The notes below the pieces were generated by a model. It was given only the letters and a program-made list of their open reading frames with translations. It made no database searches and was not told the origin of the DNA. Of a DNA stretch of 64,000 nucleotides, positions 10,488-21,314 are shown piece after piece. The position numbers and the translations under genes are program-made. Positions within the stretch are counted from its first letter, which is position 1. The number at the start of each line of letters is the position of its first letter. The stretch comes from Anniella stebbinsi (taxonomy: Eukaryota > Chordata > Lepidosauria > Squamata > Anniellidae), in contig JARDYH010000004.1 of NCBI GenBank assembly GCA_029215795.1, forward strand, positions 35,716,001-35,780,000, read 5' to 3'.

Positions 10488-10745
10488 GGGGTACAGAATC
10501 ACAGCCAGGGGTCAAATCCAGCCTGCCTAGGATCCCAATCCAGCCACCTTCGCCTTTCCTCCAACCACTTATTATTTGGTGGTTTCGTAGCTTTTGTGCA
10601 GTTCCCCCCCCCCCATTCTAAAAGGTTGAAATGCCTTTCTTACGTTATTGGAAATCAAAGTTTAAGCTAAAATATACTGGTATTTTGATCTTGGCCCTTT
10701 TGACTTCAGCCCCTACCTCTGAGAGGTTCTCCAGAATGACGGCCA
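10488..10745 (+). mobile_element. hAT relic, CAGGGGTGGGGAACC family
   Basis: Ordered family blocks: AATCCAGCC, CCTCCAACCACTTATTATTTGGTGGTTTC, TCTAAAAGGTTGAAATGCC, AAGCTAAAATATACTGG, TTTTGACTTCAGCCCC and GAGAGGTTCTCCAGAATG. The same order is found at 11.9, 39.0, 52.5 and 57.6 kb. Ends eroded. Confidence 0.65.
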
Positions 10746-11200
10746 GCCCTCCCTGGGGCTAGACAGATGATGGTCACAGGGACTCAGAAGCCCTTCAGCT
10801 TTGGCTTCCGCAACGTCAAGAAGGAAGGATTCAGGAATCTTTGTGGCTTTTTCTTCAGCCTCGTCTAGACCTTCCCAGTTGAGGTAGCTGAACCAACACT
10901 AGACCTCTGACAAGCCAGGTTGCTCTTCTAGATGCTTCTCTCCTCCTTTCCTGAGAAAGTCCTCCAGACAATTATGAAAACAACACTTAGCATTTAAGCA
11001 GAATCTTAAGTGCTTAAAACATTTATATAGTCAAATTAAGTCACATGTGGGTCTTTAAACATTTATGTGATTATCTGTGCTTAAGTAAACATTATTTAAG
11101 AATTTTAAACATTTATATGGTGCTTTCAGAGAATTCTCACGTCATCCTTCACAACGGTCCAATGAAGCATTGTCTCTGCATATTGTAGGTAGAGGGCTGA
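10746..11200. other. Unassigned non-coding stretch
   Basis: Contains several near-repeats of TTAAACATTTAT(A/G)T between about 11018 and 11120, which may be a decayed AT-rich tandem. No gene seen. Confidence 0.5.
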
Positions 11201-11214
11201 GGCTATGAGACTAG

Positions 11215-11342
11215 TGCAACCTTCCCCAAACTGGCACCCTCCAGATGTTGGACTGCAATGCCCATCATTCCCAGCTGTGCTGGCAGAGAATGATGAGAGT
11301 TGCAGTCCATCACAGCTGGAAGGCCCCAGGTTGAGGAAGGCC
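11215..11342. mobile_element. Palindromic MITE (CCTTCCCCAAACTGG family)
   Basis: The arms are CCTTCCCCAAACTGGCACCC with CCAGATGTTGGACTGCAATG, and the mirrored GAGTTGCAGTCCATCAC with AGGTTGAGGAAGG. The centre reads CATTCCCAGCTGTGCTGGCAGAGAATGATG. No target duplication recognised. Confidence 0.75.
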
Positions 11343-11910
11343 AGAAGGCCACCTGATGAGTTCCTGTCTTACAAACTGAACCAGCAACCTCTTGGATCAC
11401 AGCTCAGCTTCTTAGCAGCTACATCACAGCAGCTTATCAGATCAAAGTCAGTGATCAGCTAATTTAATGAGGCATTGTTCTCTTCTGTCACAGCAGCAGC
11501 CGAGTTTCATGCCACTGGGCAGTCAGGCTGAGTCAGATGGGAAACTTGTCTATATACTACAGCGTTGGGTGACTTCTTGGACAAGTGTGCCATCCCAGTC
11601 AAATCCAAAATATTAGGCTGTGCCACTTTAGTGCACACTGTAGCACATCGGAAGCCTCCTTTGCCTTTGTATGTCATTTTGCCTCTTGCGTCCTGAACCA
11701 AGGAGCAGGCAGCAGCAGAGACATGACTTCTTGGGTACTCTGGCTTCTGTCCGGTAGTGCAGTTCCTGAGGCTATTACAAGGCCAAGCAACTCTGTTATA
11801 ACGTGGCGTGAGGGGAGTATGTGAGCCCATGACTTCTTTGATTGATTGCTAGTTTCTGTCTATAGTACAATTGTGTGAATTTAGCCTCAGTGCTTCTGGT
11901 TAGTACAAGG
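11343..11910. other. Unassigned non-coding stretch
   Basis: A minus-strand frame of 107 codons at 11507-11830 and overlapping + frames show no domain and no splice context. I see nothing I can name. Confidence 0.5.
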
Positions 11911-11914
11911 GTAC

Positions 11915-12235
11915 AGCTCAGGCTCAAAGGGCCAAATATAGCCCTCAGATATTGGGGTACCAATCCAGCCCTCGGGTTCTCCAGAGAACCATGCTCCCTT
12001 CCCCTAGGCCCACCAACTTTCCCCCAACTACCAATCACCAGGTGGTTTCCCAGCCTTTTTCTCCATTCTAAAAGTGCATCTCCTAAGGCTTAGCTACTGG
12101 CAGTAAGAACTTTATGGTAAATTAGGCTGATACTTTTAGCCCCACCTCTTTTGCCTTCGGCCCCACCCACCACTGGAATGCGGTCCTTGAAAGCTTCTCT
12201 GAAATGGAATTCAGCCCTCGGGCTGTAAGAGTTAC
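11915..12235 (+). mobile_element. hAT relic, CAGGGGTGGGGAACC family
   Basis: Family blocks in order: CAGGCTCAAAGGGCCAAAT, CCAATCCAGCCCTCGGG, CCACCAACTTTCCCCCAACTA, CATTCTAAAAGTGCATCTCC, TTGCCTTCGGCCCCACCCACCACTGGAATG, TTCTCTGAAATGGAATTCAG, CTCGGGCTGTAAGAG. Nearly complete on the 3' side. It lies directly before the L2 at 12301. Confidence 0.7.
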
Positions 12236-12300
12236 TGCCTCCCTAGTTCAGTAACTATTTGGTTCCTCTCCCGTTGTACTTCAGCCTAAGTACAATGGGA

Positions 12301-12957
12301 GAGTGCAATGCACTCTACGTGGGGCTGCCTTTGAAGGTGGTTCGGAAGCTGCAGCTTGTGCAAAATGCAGCGGCCAGATTGATAACTGGAACCAGTAGGT
12401 TTGAACATATAAGACCTACTCTGGCCCGCTTGCATTGGCTGCCTGTATGTTTCCGAGCCCGGTTCAAGGTGCTGGTTTTAACCTATAAAGCCTTACACGG
12501 CTTGGGACCACAATACCTGATGGAACGCCTTTCCCGACATGAACCTACCCGAACACTACGTTCAACATCTAAGGCCCTCCTCCGAGTGCCTCCTCCGAGG
12601 GAAGCTCGGAGGTCGGCAACAAGAGAGAGGGCCTTCTCTGTGGTGGCTCCCCAATTGTGGAACGATCTCCCCAACGAGGCCCGCCTGGCGCCAACATTGT
12701 TATCTTTTCGGCGCCAGGTCAAGACTTTCCTCTTCTCTCAGGCATTTGGCAATATCTGAGGAGCCTGGGTTTGTTTTGTTTTTGTAGTTTTTTGAAGTGT
12801 TGAAGTGGTTTTTAAATGTACAGATTGTGTGTATGTTGTATGTTTTTGCTGTTTTAATTTTTGTATATTGTTTTTAATTGTTTTTAATCCTATGTAAACC
12901 GCCCAGAGAGCTTCGGCTATGGGGCAGTATACAAATGTAATAAATAAATAAATAAAT
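12301..12957 (+). mobile_element. L2-clade LINE 3' end, well preserved ORF2 C-terminus
   Basis: A 5'-truncated non-LTR retrotransposon. The frame is open for about 145 codons, to a stop at 12757. It reads through KLQLVQNAAARLITG, RPTLARLHWLPV, FKVLVLTYKALHGLGPQYL and SVVAPQLWNDLPNEARLAPT, the standard C-terminal end of L2-type ORF2 after the reverse transcriptase core. The 3' UTR ends in CGGCTATGGGGCAGTATAC and an (AATA)n tail. The copy on the minus strand at 44172-44610 differs at only 3 of 79 residues. It is a retroelement remnant, not a host gene. Confidence 0.88.
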
Positions 12958-13384
12958 GCCTTCTCTCCCATTCCTTTTCTGCCATAGCCAGTTAGAGAAA
13001 TTCTAATTATAAAATATTAAAGTAGTGCAGGTCAATTTGGTTCAGCGCCATTGTAAAATTAGCCCTGCTTTTAATTCACCTCTAAGAGAAGCAGACAAAA
13101 GGTTTCAGAAGCCTCTTTGAAGCCATCAGAGAAAGGCCAGGAGTCTCTGAAGTGCCCCTCAACTGCAAGGCTTTCCTTTTCTGTTTTATTTCTTCAGGAC
13201 TGAGATGTGCCTCCTGAGGCTATTAAACTTTCATGACACTTTCATCAGCTTGCTTGTTTAATTTCCAAAAGTTTGACACTTAAGAAAGTCTAGAGAAAGA
13301 ATCAATTTGGGGTACTCGCTTCGCTGGGGTCATGGTAAGGATGTGATACAAACCAGCAAAAGTATAGCAAGAAGTGAGGAAGAA
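12958..13384. other. Unassigned non-coding stretch
   Basis: No exon, RNA or repeat family recognised. Confidence 0.5.
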
Positions 13385-13700
13385 ATTTGTTGTCTTCATA
13401 TTTTATACCTAACTTTGCGTTTTTGAAACAATATGCAAATTGAAACTCAGTTATCCTTCAAAATTCACACTTCTCTGAATTTAGCAATGGAGTTCTCCAT
13501 TCAGAATGCATACATAAACGTTATATTAGGAGAAAGTGCACATAAAAAGGCATATATTAGCCAAAATATTTTCCCAAATTGCATTATATGAGCAAAATTG
13601 ATTGGAAAAATGTTTTTATTATGCAAAATTGCATACAAAGATTTGTGTATTAGGATAGATTCATCCTTCCTTACACAGGATTCAATTTTGGAAGTTCTTC
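13385..13700 (+). repeat. Dispersed AT-rich repeat, copy A
   Basis: It shares CAGTTATC(C/T)TTCAAAATTC, ACACTT, GCAATGGAGTTCTCC, a GCATAC(A/G) block and repeated (T)ATATTAG(G/C) with 48991-49375. Class unknown; likely a non-autonomous DNA element. Confidence 0.6.
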
Positions 13701-14375
13701 AGAAAGACCAGTTATTTATTAACAGGCTATATGTTAACATTTGCCTGAATAATTTAAATAATGGGTGGATACAGATTTTTCAATTATGTTTATTCATGTA
13801 AAAGACTTCTAACCTGCCATTCACTAAAAACTTTTAAAGCAGCCAACAATAAACATTGAAAATTGAACTATTAACATTAAAAATAAACTAATAAAAATTG
13901 TTTTATTGCCTTTTATTCTAACAACATGTTCCTTCCTGGTGCTTTTCAGGCACTGTTCTTGTAGAGCATTATGGTAACCCGGGCTTCTGTATGAAGAGGT
14001 ACATATTAGGGGTGTGCAGACTGGATATTCTCCACCCCAAAATTCAGGGTGGAGCTCTGTTGAAACATTTTTCTGCCCTGATTTCCGGAGCGGGTCCCTT
14101 TCTCCACTCTGCTGGATGTTTTGGTGAAAAACCATGCCGATTTTGGGTAACTGCCAGTACATTCTCATCAATGAGAATTAACAGAAATGCTCAAAGCTCC
14201 CTCAGTTTTAAAGTTAAACACATGAAAATTGGCACAGTGGCAGCTTTTATAGGGAATTTTTAAAGCCTGAACTCAAATGTCCCCTCAGGCTCCTCCCATG
14301 CCTTGATCTGTATGGCAAGGGAGAGGGAAAGGAAAGTGAAGCAGCAGGATAAAACTAAAAGTGTTTAGCACTATA
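13701..14375. other. Unassigned stretch with one hAT-type end
   Basis: TTAGGGGTGTGCAGACTGG at about 14006 looks like the left end of a TAGGGATG-type hAT element (compare 38607), but no matching right end is visible. No gene. Confidence 0.4.
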
Positions 14376-14386
14376 ATAAATAAATA

Positions 14387-14421
<35 letters not shown>

Positions 14422-14424
14422 ATG
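14376..14424. repeat. (AAAT)n microsatellite
   Basis: About 49 bases of AAAT/AATA repeat immediately before composite element copy 3. Confidence 0.95.
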
Positions 14425-14433
14425 CTACAACAG

Positions 14434-14753
14434 TAGGCTGACCATATGAAAAGGAGGACAGGGCTCCTGTAACTTTAACAGTTGTAGAGAAAAGGGAATT
14501 TCAGCCAGAGTCATTTGTATGCAATTAGGTCCTGGTGAAATTCCCTCTTCATCACAACAGTTAAAGTTGCAGGCACTATACTAGAGTGATCATATACAAA
14601 AGAAGGCAGGGCCCCTGCAGCTTTAACTGTTGTGATGAAGAGGGAATTTCACCAGGAACTAATTGCATACAAATAACACTGGCTGAAATTCCTTTTTCTC
14701 TACAACTGTTAAAGTTACAGGAGCCCTGTTCTCCTTTTCATATGGTCAGCCTA
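14434..14753. mobile_element. Composite foldback hAT-like MITE, copy 3
   Basis: 320 bp with TAGGCTGACCATATGAAAAG ends and perfect 8-bp duplications TACAACAG (14426-14433 and 14754-14761). An internal end-like CTAGAGTGATCATATAC gives a 172-bp inner unit at 14582-14753. Same orientation and same end subtype as copy 1. Confidence 0.88.
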
Positions 14754-14929
14754 TACAACAGCAGCACACAGCTTGCCCATCTTCAGAGAGGACACTGACA
14801 GGAGCAGAGGCTTGCAGGACGAGGAGAAGAAGGAGGCGAGGCACCCCTCCCCAGCACTGTCAGGCACCTTGGAGCGAGTCAAGGCAACAACAGCTTCCCC
14901 CTATATGCAAGAGGTAGTACAAGGCTTGG

Positions 14930-14976
14930 AGGAGGAGGAGGAGGAGGAGGAGGAGGAGGAGGAGGAGGAGGAGGAA
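14930..14976. repeat. (AGG)n microsatellite
   Basis: Sixteen or so GAG/AGG triplets. The poly-Glu frame that crosses it is an artefact. Confidence 0.95.
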
Positions 14977-16110
14977 AATTAGGAGAGCCCCTCCCCACCG
15001 GAATGGAAGTCCAACCAGCCAATGCTAATAATAGGAGTAATAAACCGAACAAACACACACTAGCAGGCTTGGATTTTTAAAAAGATTTTTCAGTGTGGGA
15101 GGGAGTAGACTACAGAAACACTGCACACTAGGAGTTTTAACAATTTTAAGAAGGAGAAAGAGCTTAGAAAATAGCAAACCAAGAGACAGTGGCTAACTGG
15201 CTGGCTGCAAATATCTCGCATGCGCACGTTTCTCTCTCACTAGAATGACGACAGGTAAAGAGGACAAAACACTGTGATTAGAGGGAGGACAGGAAGACAA
15301 GTGTGGCTAATGGCTATTGGTTAGCCACAGATGTCAATATACTCTCACCTCCCTCAGCGTCTTCCAAATATGGAGATATTCAATGACACACACACGCACA
15401 CACACACACAGCATTGACGTTTGAAAAACAGTCAGATAATTTTTGAGACATTAGAAGCTCCTATTGGGCATGTCTCCACCCTGAAATAATACTGTTTCCA
15501 TAATCCCCACACTAGAAGTCCGAATGGACCATGGATGTTCATGGTTATCGGATAATTCTGGGGCAGAGCGCAAACCCATAGTACTTATTACTCCATAAAG
15601 CCCTTCATTAGATAGGACCAAAGATATACATCAGGCATTCACATAGTAAGACCTAGGAAGCCTCGAGGTGCACAGAACTCTTTTTTATTCTGTTGCTGTG
15701 AATTCTTTCAGCCAAAGTTAGCCCCATTGTCCTTCTCTTTATTGTCTTCATCCCATCCCATCTGAATCCAAAGAGCAACTGAGTGAGCCAACAACACTGA
15801 AATCCGGGGTAATGTGGAGTGAAGGTACAAGGAGATAGTGCAGTTTGGCAGTTAACATAATCCAGACACAGTTGCTCCTATGACACTGCCTTGATGATTA
15901 TTAATTAAAGTTAATTATAGCACTACTATATTTGAGTTACTGTAGCATGCAAAGACAAAAGCAGAATTGCAAACAATAGGCTTGTTCTTCCACTGTCTCT
16001 GTGGAACATTTAAATTAAGAAAGCTCCAAGGTGAGTAGAAGGATGGAGCCTCAGGCTCTCCCTCTTTAAAATGTAGCTAAGTTCTGCCAGCTCTATCCAT
16101 TTGGGAAGCT
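14977..16110. other. Unassigned non-coding stretch
   Basis: Contains a short (AC)n at 15390-15409. No gene or named repeat seen. Confidence 0.5.
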
Positions 16111-16745
16111 GTTACTGATAGGATGCTAGAGGGCATTGGCAGCATCTTCTAACTGTGTTGGTGATGGATGCTGGTGGCATTATTGATGGATGCCAGCAGT
16201 ATCAATGATGGATATGGGTGGCACCAGAGATAGATGCTAATGGCAGTATTGATGGATGTCGGTGATACATGCTGCTTGCACTGATAAAAGATGCTGTGGT
16301 GTTAGTGAGTACTGGTATCAGAGAAAGACATGGAAACAATAGTGATGGATGTTCATAGCTCTACTAATGGAAGTTGGTAGCATTAATGATGAATGCCTGC
16401 ACTGTTGGTAATCAATGTTGGTTGCATTAGTGAGAGTCAATGGTTATGTTGCTAATAGATGGTGAGTAACATCATTATGAGTGGGTGCAGGAAATGCTGC
16501 TGATGGATGCTAGTAGTGTAAGTGAAGGATACTGTGGTACAGTTGTCCATTGAGACTAATGGCAGTAGTGACAAATCTGAGGAGGGTGTGAGTAGCTTTG
16601 GCCAAGGACTGGGGTGCAATTGCTAGTAGGTTTTGGCATCATTAGCAATGGATGCTGGTATGCTCTTTAAAGCTAGGATGTTCAGATGGAGCAAGTGAAG
16701 CTCTTGCCAACAGATGTTCAAAGCATTAGTGATCAATGTTGAGAA
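16110..16745. repeat. Degenerate minisatellite, 22-bp period
   Basis: Four consecutive 22-base units start with GATGGATG/GATGGATA/GATAGATG at 16163, 16185, 16207 and 16229. The same GATG-N-TG(C/T)-GCA(T/C)TA-type unit, with indels, can be followed on both sides to about 16745. No long open frame follows the period. Confidence 0.7.
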
Positions 16746-17540
16746 TGAACATTATTTCTATAATAAATGCCATTATCTTTGCATAAGTTTTGCATCTGCA
16801 CAAAGACAGCATTAGACCACAAATTACAGTTTCCTATACAGAAGTAATGTCTATGTAGGAAAATACTTATTTTCAGTAATGGATGAAGCCTGGCACAAGT
16901 GCATTTCATTCCATAAAAACTACTCAATTCAGAGTAAATGCTACACCAAAAAAGCTTATGCTGCACTTCACTTGTAATGACAGAGCTCTGTTTTCCTAAA
17001 CAACCAGTTGTCCATCTTTGGTCCTAATGAAAAGAAAGGGTGATCCGCCGGCATCTTAGAGTTCAACTATGATGGAGCCAGTGCAGGTCCATTTTAAGTG
17101 CATTGTTAAAATGTCGACAGTCTCCCTATTGAAAGGGATTCAGGCAGAAGGACAGAAGTTCACACCAAAACACATAATTTTCATCACCTCTGGAGCTTTT
17201 CTGGAAACTCCTGAGCAGTTTTCCAAAGTCTCATTTAGATATGAAAAATGCCAAGATTAAATATAAGAATCCCTTCTACAAACAGTAACAAAACAGTTGG
17301 GGTTTTTTAGTTTATGTGGTTCACTGTTTTTTTGCTTGTGTTAATTGTGTATCCTGTATCTTTAATAATAAAACTCAATAAATATAATATATTTTAAAAT
17401 GCAAGTAGCAGCTTAGAACTTTACTACTTTTAGCAGAAATAGAATCTGATTAAACCACCTGTCTCTCTTTAAAAGCAGGACTGTTTGCACCATGTTCCTG
17501 ATCTAAATCACCTCCCCCAATTGCACTAACGTGCCCTTTT
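16746..17540. other. Unassigned non-coding stretch
   Basis: An AT-rich stretch (17330-17400) holds one AATAAA and one near variant. A poly(A)-signal-like motif alone does not support a gene end. Nothing else recognised. Confidence 0.5.
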
Positions 17541-17545
17541 AAAGT

Positions 17546-17569
17546 ATAGATAGATAGATAGATAGATAG
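17546..17569. repeat. (GATA)n microsatellite
   Basis: Six GATA units. Confidence 0.95.
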
Positions 17570-17638
17570 GCAGAGGGGAAGGCTAATCAACCCCCCATCA
17601 CTGTGGTCCAAATCCAATTAGACCACCACCTCCCCCCG

Positions 17639-17640
<2 letters not shown>

Positions 17641-17674
<34 letters not shown>
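17641..17674. repeat. (CA)n microsatellite
   Basis: About 17 AC units after a C-rich stretch. Confidence 0.97.
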
Positions 17675-17676
<2 letters not shown>

Positions 17677-17804
17677 TGGCAGCTTTGAAATGAATTAAAA
17701 GGGACAGGAAATCTGATCACAGATCTCCACATCTTCTCTAGTTTGCCTCTTAGAAGTTTATCAGATGAGCATTGTATCACATGCTCGCTACTGCCTACTT
17801 TAGA

Positions 17805-18096
17805 CAATGACGTCCGCCTCCTGCACGCCTCCTGCTCCTTCCGCTCATTTTTCCATCACAAAATAGACCCCTTTTAATCTGACTTTTTTAAAAAAACGGA
17901 ATGTGCCGTGATCTCATGCTGTGTGCAAAAAAAGCAGTGCAATTAAACTGCCCCTAAATGAGCCATGTGGGGTCTTTGTTTACTTCCTCTTTCTCCTCCA
18001 GGCAGAAGAGGAAGTAATGCGAGACAAATGTGGGGGCAGAAAAGCGATGGTAAGGAAACATGATTCCCCCCCACCCGTGTGATGACACTCTTAGAT
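17805..18096 (+). mobile_element. DNA element, relative of 57975-58386
   Basis: Ordered shared blocks: CTCCTGC(T/A)CCTTCCGC, a poly-T/ACAAAATAG stretch, GCTGTGTGCA, ATGAGCCATGTGG, GGCAGAAGAGGAAGTAATGC, GATGGTAAGGAA, a C-run and a final ACACTCTTAG. The left terminal repeat is not seen. The element is non-coding. Confidence 0.6.
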
Positions 18097-18229
18097 TGTG
18101 GCTAGATTCAGCACTTGTTCATCCTACAACTAGGTTATCTCAAGAAAATACATTATGGCACGGGAAAATGCTCAGAGAAGGGCACCATAAATGATCAAGT
18201 AGTTGCAGCACCTTCTCTTCAAAGAAAAT

Positions 18230-18765
18230 GAAAATGTTTGGGTTTTTTTTTAGTTTGGGGGGAGGGAAGATGACTAAGAATAGACATGAGAGAGATTTAT
18301 AAAATTACACATAGTGGGATTAGGGTAGTGAGAAAGAAATGTGTCTCCGTCTCTCATATTAGCTGGTTGGCCACTGTGTGAACAGAGTGTTGGACTGGAT
18401 GGACCCTTAAAATTGATTAGCCCGAGATACAGGACAAACAGAAAACGTACATAGAATGTGTATTTAACTTATAGAATTTGCAGCCACAGGCAGAGATGAC
18501 TTTGAAGGGGATAATGTTGACAAAATTATGGAGGGATAGTTCCATCAATAGTGATTAACCATGATTGATAAATGGAGCCTCCATGGTCAGAGGCAATGTC
18601 CTTTTTAAATATCAGTTCCTAGTGCGTAAATAGCGGGGGGGCGTCTTTGTGTCCTGCTTGCAGAATTCTGAGAAACATCTGGCTGGCCACTGTTGGAAAT
18701 AGGATGTTGGAATAGGTGGATTCTTGGTGTGATTCCACAAGGTTCTTCTTACCTTCTTACATTTC
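18230..18765 (+). mobile_element. CR1 LINE 3' end, decayed
   Basis: GAGAGATTTATAAAATTAC, GTGTCTCCGTCTCTCA and a CTGGTTGGCCACTGTGTGAACAG block belong to one CR1 3' end. At 18425 a second, less truncated CR1 segment resumes at GATACAGGACAAACAG and runs to CATCTGGCTGGCCACTGTTGG and a TTCTTCTTACCTTCTTA end. Two overlapping or rearranged copies. Confidence 0.65.
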
Positions 18766-18811
18766 GAGGATGGAAGAATCAGTCTATTTCTGGTCGATGG
18801 CAGTTTCATTT

Positions 18812-19085
18812 GTGTTCATTCATGTCCATTCCAGTCCATTTTCACACAATCTGCAAATGTTTAAATGCATGAAAATTCCTCTTATTTAACATGTGTTTTT
18901 GCAAAGTACACATTTCTACATGCATTTGAGTATCTTTTAGCTTAGAACAGTATTGCAAAATTCAGAGAAATGCAAAAAAAAAAAAGGGGGGGAGGGAGGG
19001 AGAGGAAGAGGAGGAGGATAGCAGCATTTCCATTTACATATTAGTCCAGGAAATGCAAATCAGGTTGATTCATTTAATGCAGAAC
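18812..19085 (-). repeat. Dispersed AT-rich repeat, copy B (reverse)
   Basis: Weak reverse-strand match to 13385-13700 and 48991-49375 (motifs around CATGTGTTTTTGCAAA and GCATTTGAGTA). It contains an A-run and a G-rich run at 18975-19010. Confidence 0.4.
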
Positions 19086-19149
19086 AAATGAAAACCACAA
19101 CCATCCCTCATTTAAAGATAGAATGATTGCACTTAAAGATTAGCTGAAT

Positions 19150-19690
19150 TCTGTTTCAGGGAAGCTCTTGGGGCCATATTGTAGTTGTGGACAGTGCTGA
19201 AGGCAAAGGGGGAAGGCCAATGTGGTATAGTGACTAGAGTGACAGACTGGGAGTTGGGAGATCCGAGTTCTAGTCCCCACTCGGCCATGGAAACCCACTG
19301 GGTGACTTTGGGCCAGTCACAGACTCTCAGCCCAACCTACCTTGCAGGGTTGTTGTTGTGAGGATAAAATGGAGAGGAGGAGGATTAGGTATGCCACCTT
19401 GGGTTCCTTGGAGGAAAAAAGGCAGGATATAAATGAAATAAATAAATAATGAATAAGCCAAATCTTAAAGGGATGGGGCCACCATGCTTTAGCTTAAACT
19501 TTTTTATTGCCAGTAACTAAGCCTTAGGTGAGGCATTTCAACCTTTTAGAATGCAGAAAAACTATGCAAAAGTTGGGGAACCCCCCCAATGATTGGTGTT
19601 GAGAGACAGGGACTAGAAGGGAGTGTGGCCATCTGAAAAATCCCAAAGGGCGGGTTTTGATCCACGGGCCTAATGTTCTACTCCCCTGAT
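19150..19690 (-). mobile_element. hAT relic, CAGGGGTGGGGAACC family, split by a SINE
   Basis: Left part: TTTCAGGGAAGCTCTTGGGGCCATATTG to AAGGCAAAGGGGG. Right part from GGGATGGGGCCACC: TTTAGCTTAAACTTTTTTATTGCCAGTAACTAAGCC, ATTTCAACCTTTTAGAATG, TTGGGGAAC, TGATTGGTG. The SINE at about 19207-19455 sits between. Confidence 0.65.
19207..19455 (+). mobile_element. tRNA-derived SINE with CORE/MIR-like body
   Basis: An A-box-like TGGTATAGTGACTAGAGTG, a B-box-like GAGTTCTAGTCCC, then GGTGACTTTGGGCCAGTCAC, CAGGGTTGTTGTTGTGAGGATAAAATGG and an (AATA)n tail. The body resembles MIR/CORE-SINEs, which L2 machinery mobilises. Same family as 63920-64000. Inserted in the hAT relic. Confidence 0.75.
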
Positions 19691-19746
19691 CTATGGAAAC
19701 AACTTAAAATATGAAGCAGACATTCATGGATAAAGTGGGATTACTG

Positions 19747-19875
19747 GATTTATTTATTTATTTATTTACTGCATTTCTATACTGCCCGACAGCAGAAGCT
19801 CTCTGGGCGGTTTACAAAAATTAAACCATAAATCATTCAAATATAAAACAACGACCATATAACAACATAATCTCT
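19747..19875 (-). mobile_element. L2-like LINE 3' tail
   Basis: TTTATTTATTTATTTACTGC, then TATACTGCCCGACAGCAGAAGC and TCTCTGGGCGGTTTAC: the inverted L2 terminal motif, 5'-truncated. Confidence 0.8.
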
Positions 19876-20059
19876 ACCTATAAAGTGGAAAGTATGTGTG
19901 TGTCACATATGTCCGGAAATGTTTACCCACTTCCAGACGAGTTAGAAACTTGACACGGTGATAGATCTGGCTGTACAACGTACCTGAAAAATCTAAAAAC
20001 ACGACTTTGGGGGGGTTTAAGTATTTTTAAAGAATTTAATAAATACCAAGGCTTATGCC

Positions 20060-20140
20060 TACAACTCCCAGCATGCCTTGGGTGGAATTCCCAGCATGCC
20101 TTGGGCAGGAGGCCAGACTTACTGACCTTTGGCAGCCATT
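20060..20140 (+). promoter_or_regulatory. ZNF143/THAP11 (SBS)-like motif pair with YY1-like GCCAT
   Basis: TACAACTCCCAGCATGCC at 20060-20077 and a second partial copy ATTCCCAGCATGCC at 20087-20100, followed by GGCAGCCATT at 20131. The first matches the known SBS promoter consensus ACTACAATTCCCAGAATGC closely. No transcript is supported; the site may belong to a dispersed repeat. Confidence 0.4.
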
Positions 20141-20149
20141 GTGAGTGCA

Positions 20150-21240
20150 CAGGCTGGTGGCTGCTGTGTGTCTTTCACAACCTGACTCCTAAGGTTGGTC
20201 TCGAACAGTCAACCCAATTCCACATAAAAGGAAACAACCCACATAAATGGACTGTGTCCATTTGCAGTACCTCCTCCCACCCTCTGCGTGGTTTAAAAAT
20301 TGTGACTAGTTACAACAGACTGACTTTGAGGGGCCGAACATGCCCAAAGGCACTTCACCCTGTTATCGCTGTTTTCTCAGAATCTGGGGGAAGCAAGCAC
20401 ACAACCTTTGCCCTTAAGAGGGAGGGAGGAAGGCACTCTGTGCATGCCCAGAAACAGACCTGACAAAAGGGGGGAAGTGCCCAGCCCCAGCCCTTCAGTA
20501 CAGGCTCCTGCTGTAGCCCTTGGTGGGTGAGAAGTGCAGGACGAGGCAATTCCAGCAGGATTGGCTGAAACTGGGCATGTCCACTGACTTCTGCTTACAT
20601 CCCCTCCTTGGTGATGCTACTCCTTCACGCTCTACCGAGGAGCAGCATCCGCAACAAGAGGATGTATCAGAGGATGTGGGCATCTGCGGGCTGTCAAATG
20701 CATGCTGGGAGGTGTAGTACTGGTAGTACTGGTATGTAGAGTGGCTGATTTTAAATAAAGTAAGGGTTAGCAAACCAGGTCACTATCTCTCAGTCCTAAC
20801 TAAGCCCCCACTTTCCTGTCTTCTCAATAACTGTCTTTGTTCTCCTTCTAAATGACTTTCCCCAACTGTCACTCACTCCCCCCCCCCATTCCATTCTAGC
20901 CTCAGCTATCAGTCATTCCTCTATTCACTCTTCTGTTCCAATAGTAAAGTCAGGCTTTTACATAAAAATCATAAACTTTATCCAGTAATTCTTGCATCTG
21001 TCTTGGAACGTTGTGGTTTAGTTATAACAAGGGGGGAAACCCACAGTATAAAAATCTCATCAAGTTAAAAGGCCCTGGAATTTATTTATTTTTTTAAATC
21101 ACTTGGCACTTAAAAGCCATTAATGCAGTCACCAGGCCAGCCTGCCTGGGAAAAAGAAATCCTTAAGCAGAGTGCCACAACTAAGAAGGCCCGCTCTTCC
21201 ACAACACCTCAGATGTATTCAAAGATTAATGTTATTCAGA
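20150..21240. other. Unassigned, GC-richer stretch
   Basis: Carries a reverse SBS-like GCATGCTGGGAGGTGTAGTA at 20700-20719. Overlapping frames on both strands (up to 120 codons) show no domain. No splice-supported exon. Confidence 0.4.
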
Positions 21241-21256
21241 GAGCTAGGCTTGAGCC

Positions 21257-21314
21257 TACAACTCCCAGCATGCCTTGGGTAGGAGGGAAGATTTATCGGA
21301 CTTTGGCGGCCATC
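21257..21314 (+). promoter_or_regulatory. SBS-like motif plus YY1-like GGCGGCCATC
   Basis: TACAACTCCCAGCATGCC at 21257-21274 and GGCGGCCATC at 21305-21314, with TTGGGTAGGAGG between, in the same order and nearly the same wording as 20060-20140. A reverse site GGCATGCCGGGAGTTGTAGT follows at 21569-21588. Confidence 0.4.

Noticed and set aside
11507..11830. 107-codon minus-strand frame
   Set aside because: No domain, no splice context, and a + frame of similar quality overlaps it.
12259..12759. 166-codon open frame that could be taken for a host gene
   Set aside because: The sequence is the C-terminal end of an L2 reverse-transcriptase ORF, repeated at 44.4 kb and followed by the L2 tail.
17330..17400. 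AATAAA-like motifs considered as a gene 3' end
   Set aside because: Common by chance in AT-rich DNA, and no upstream exon is visible.
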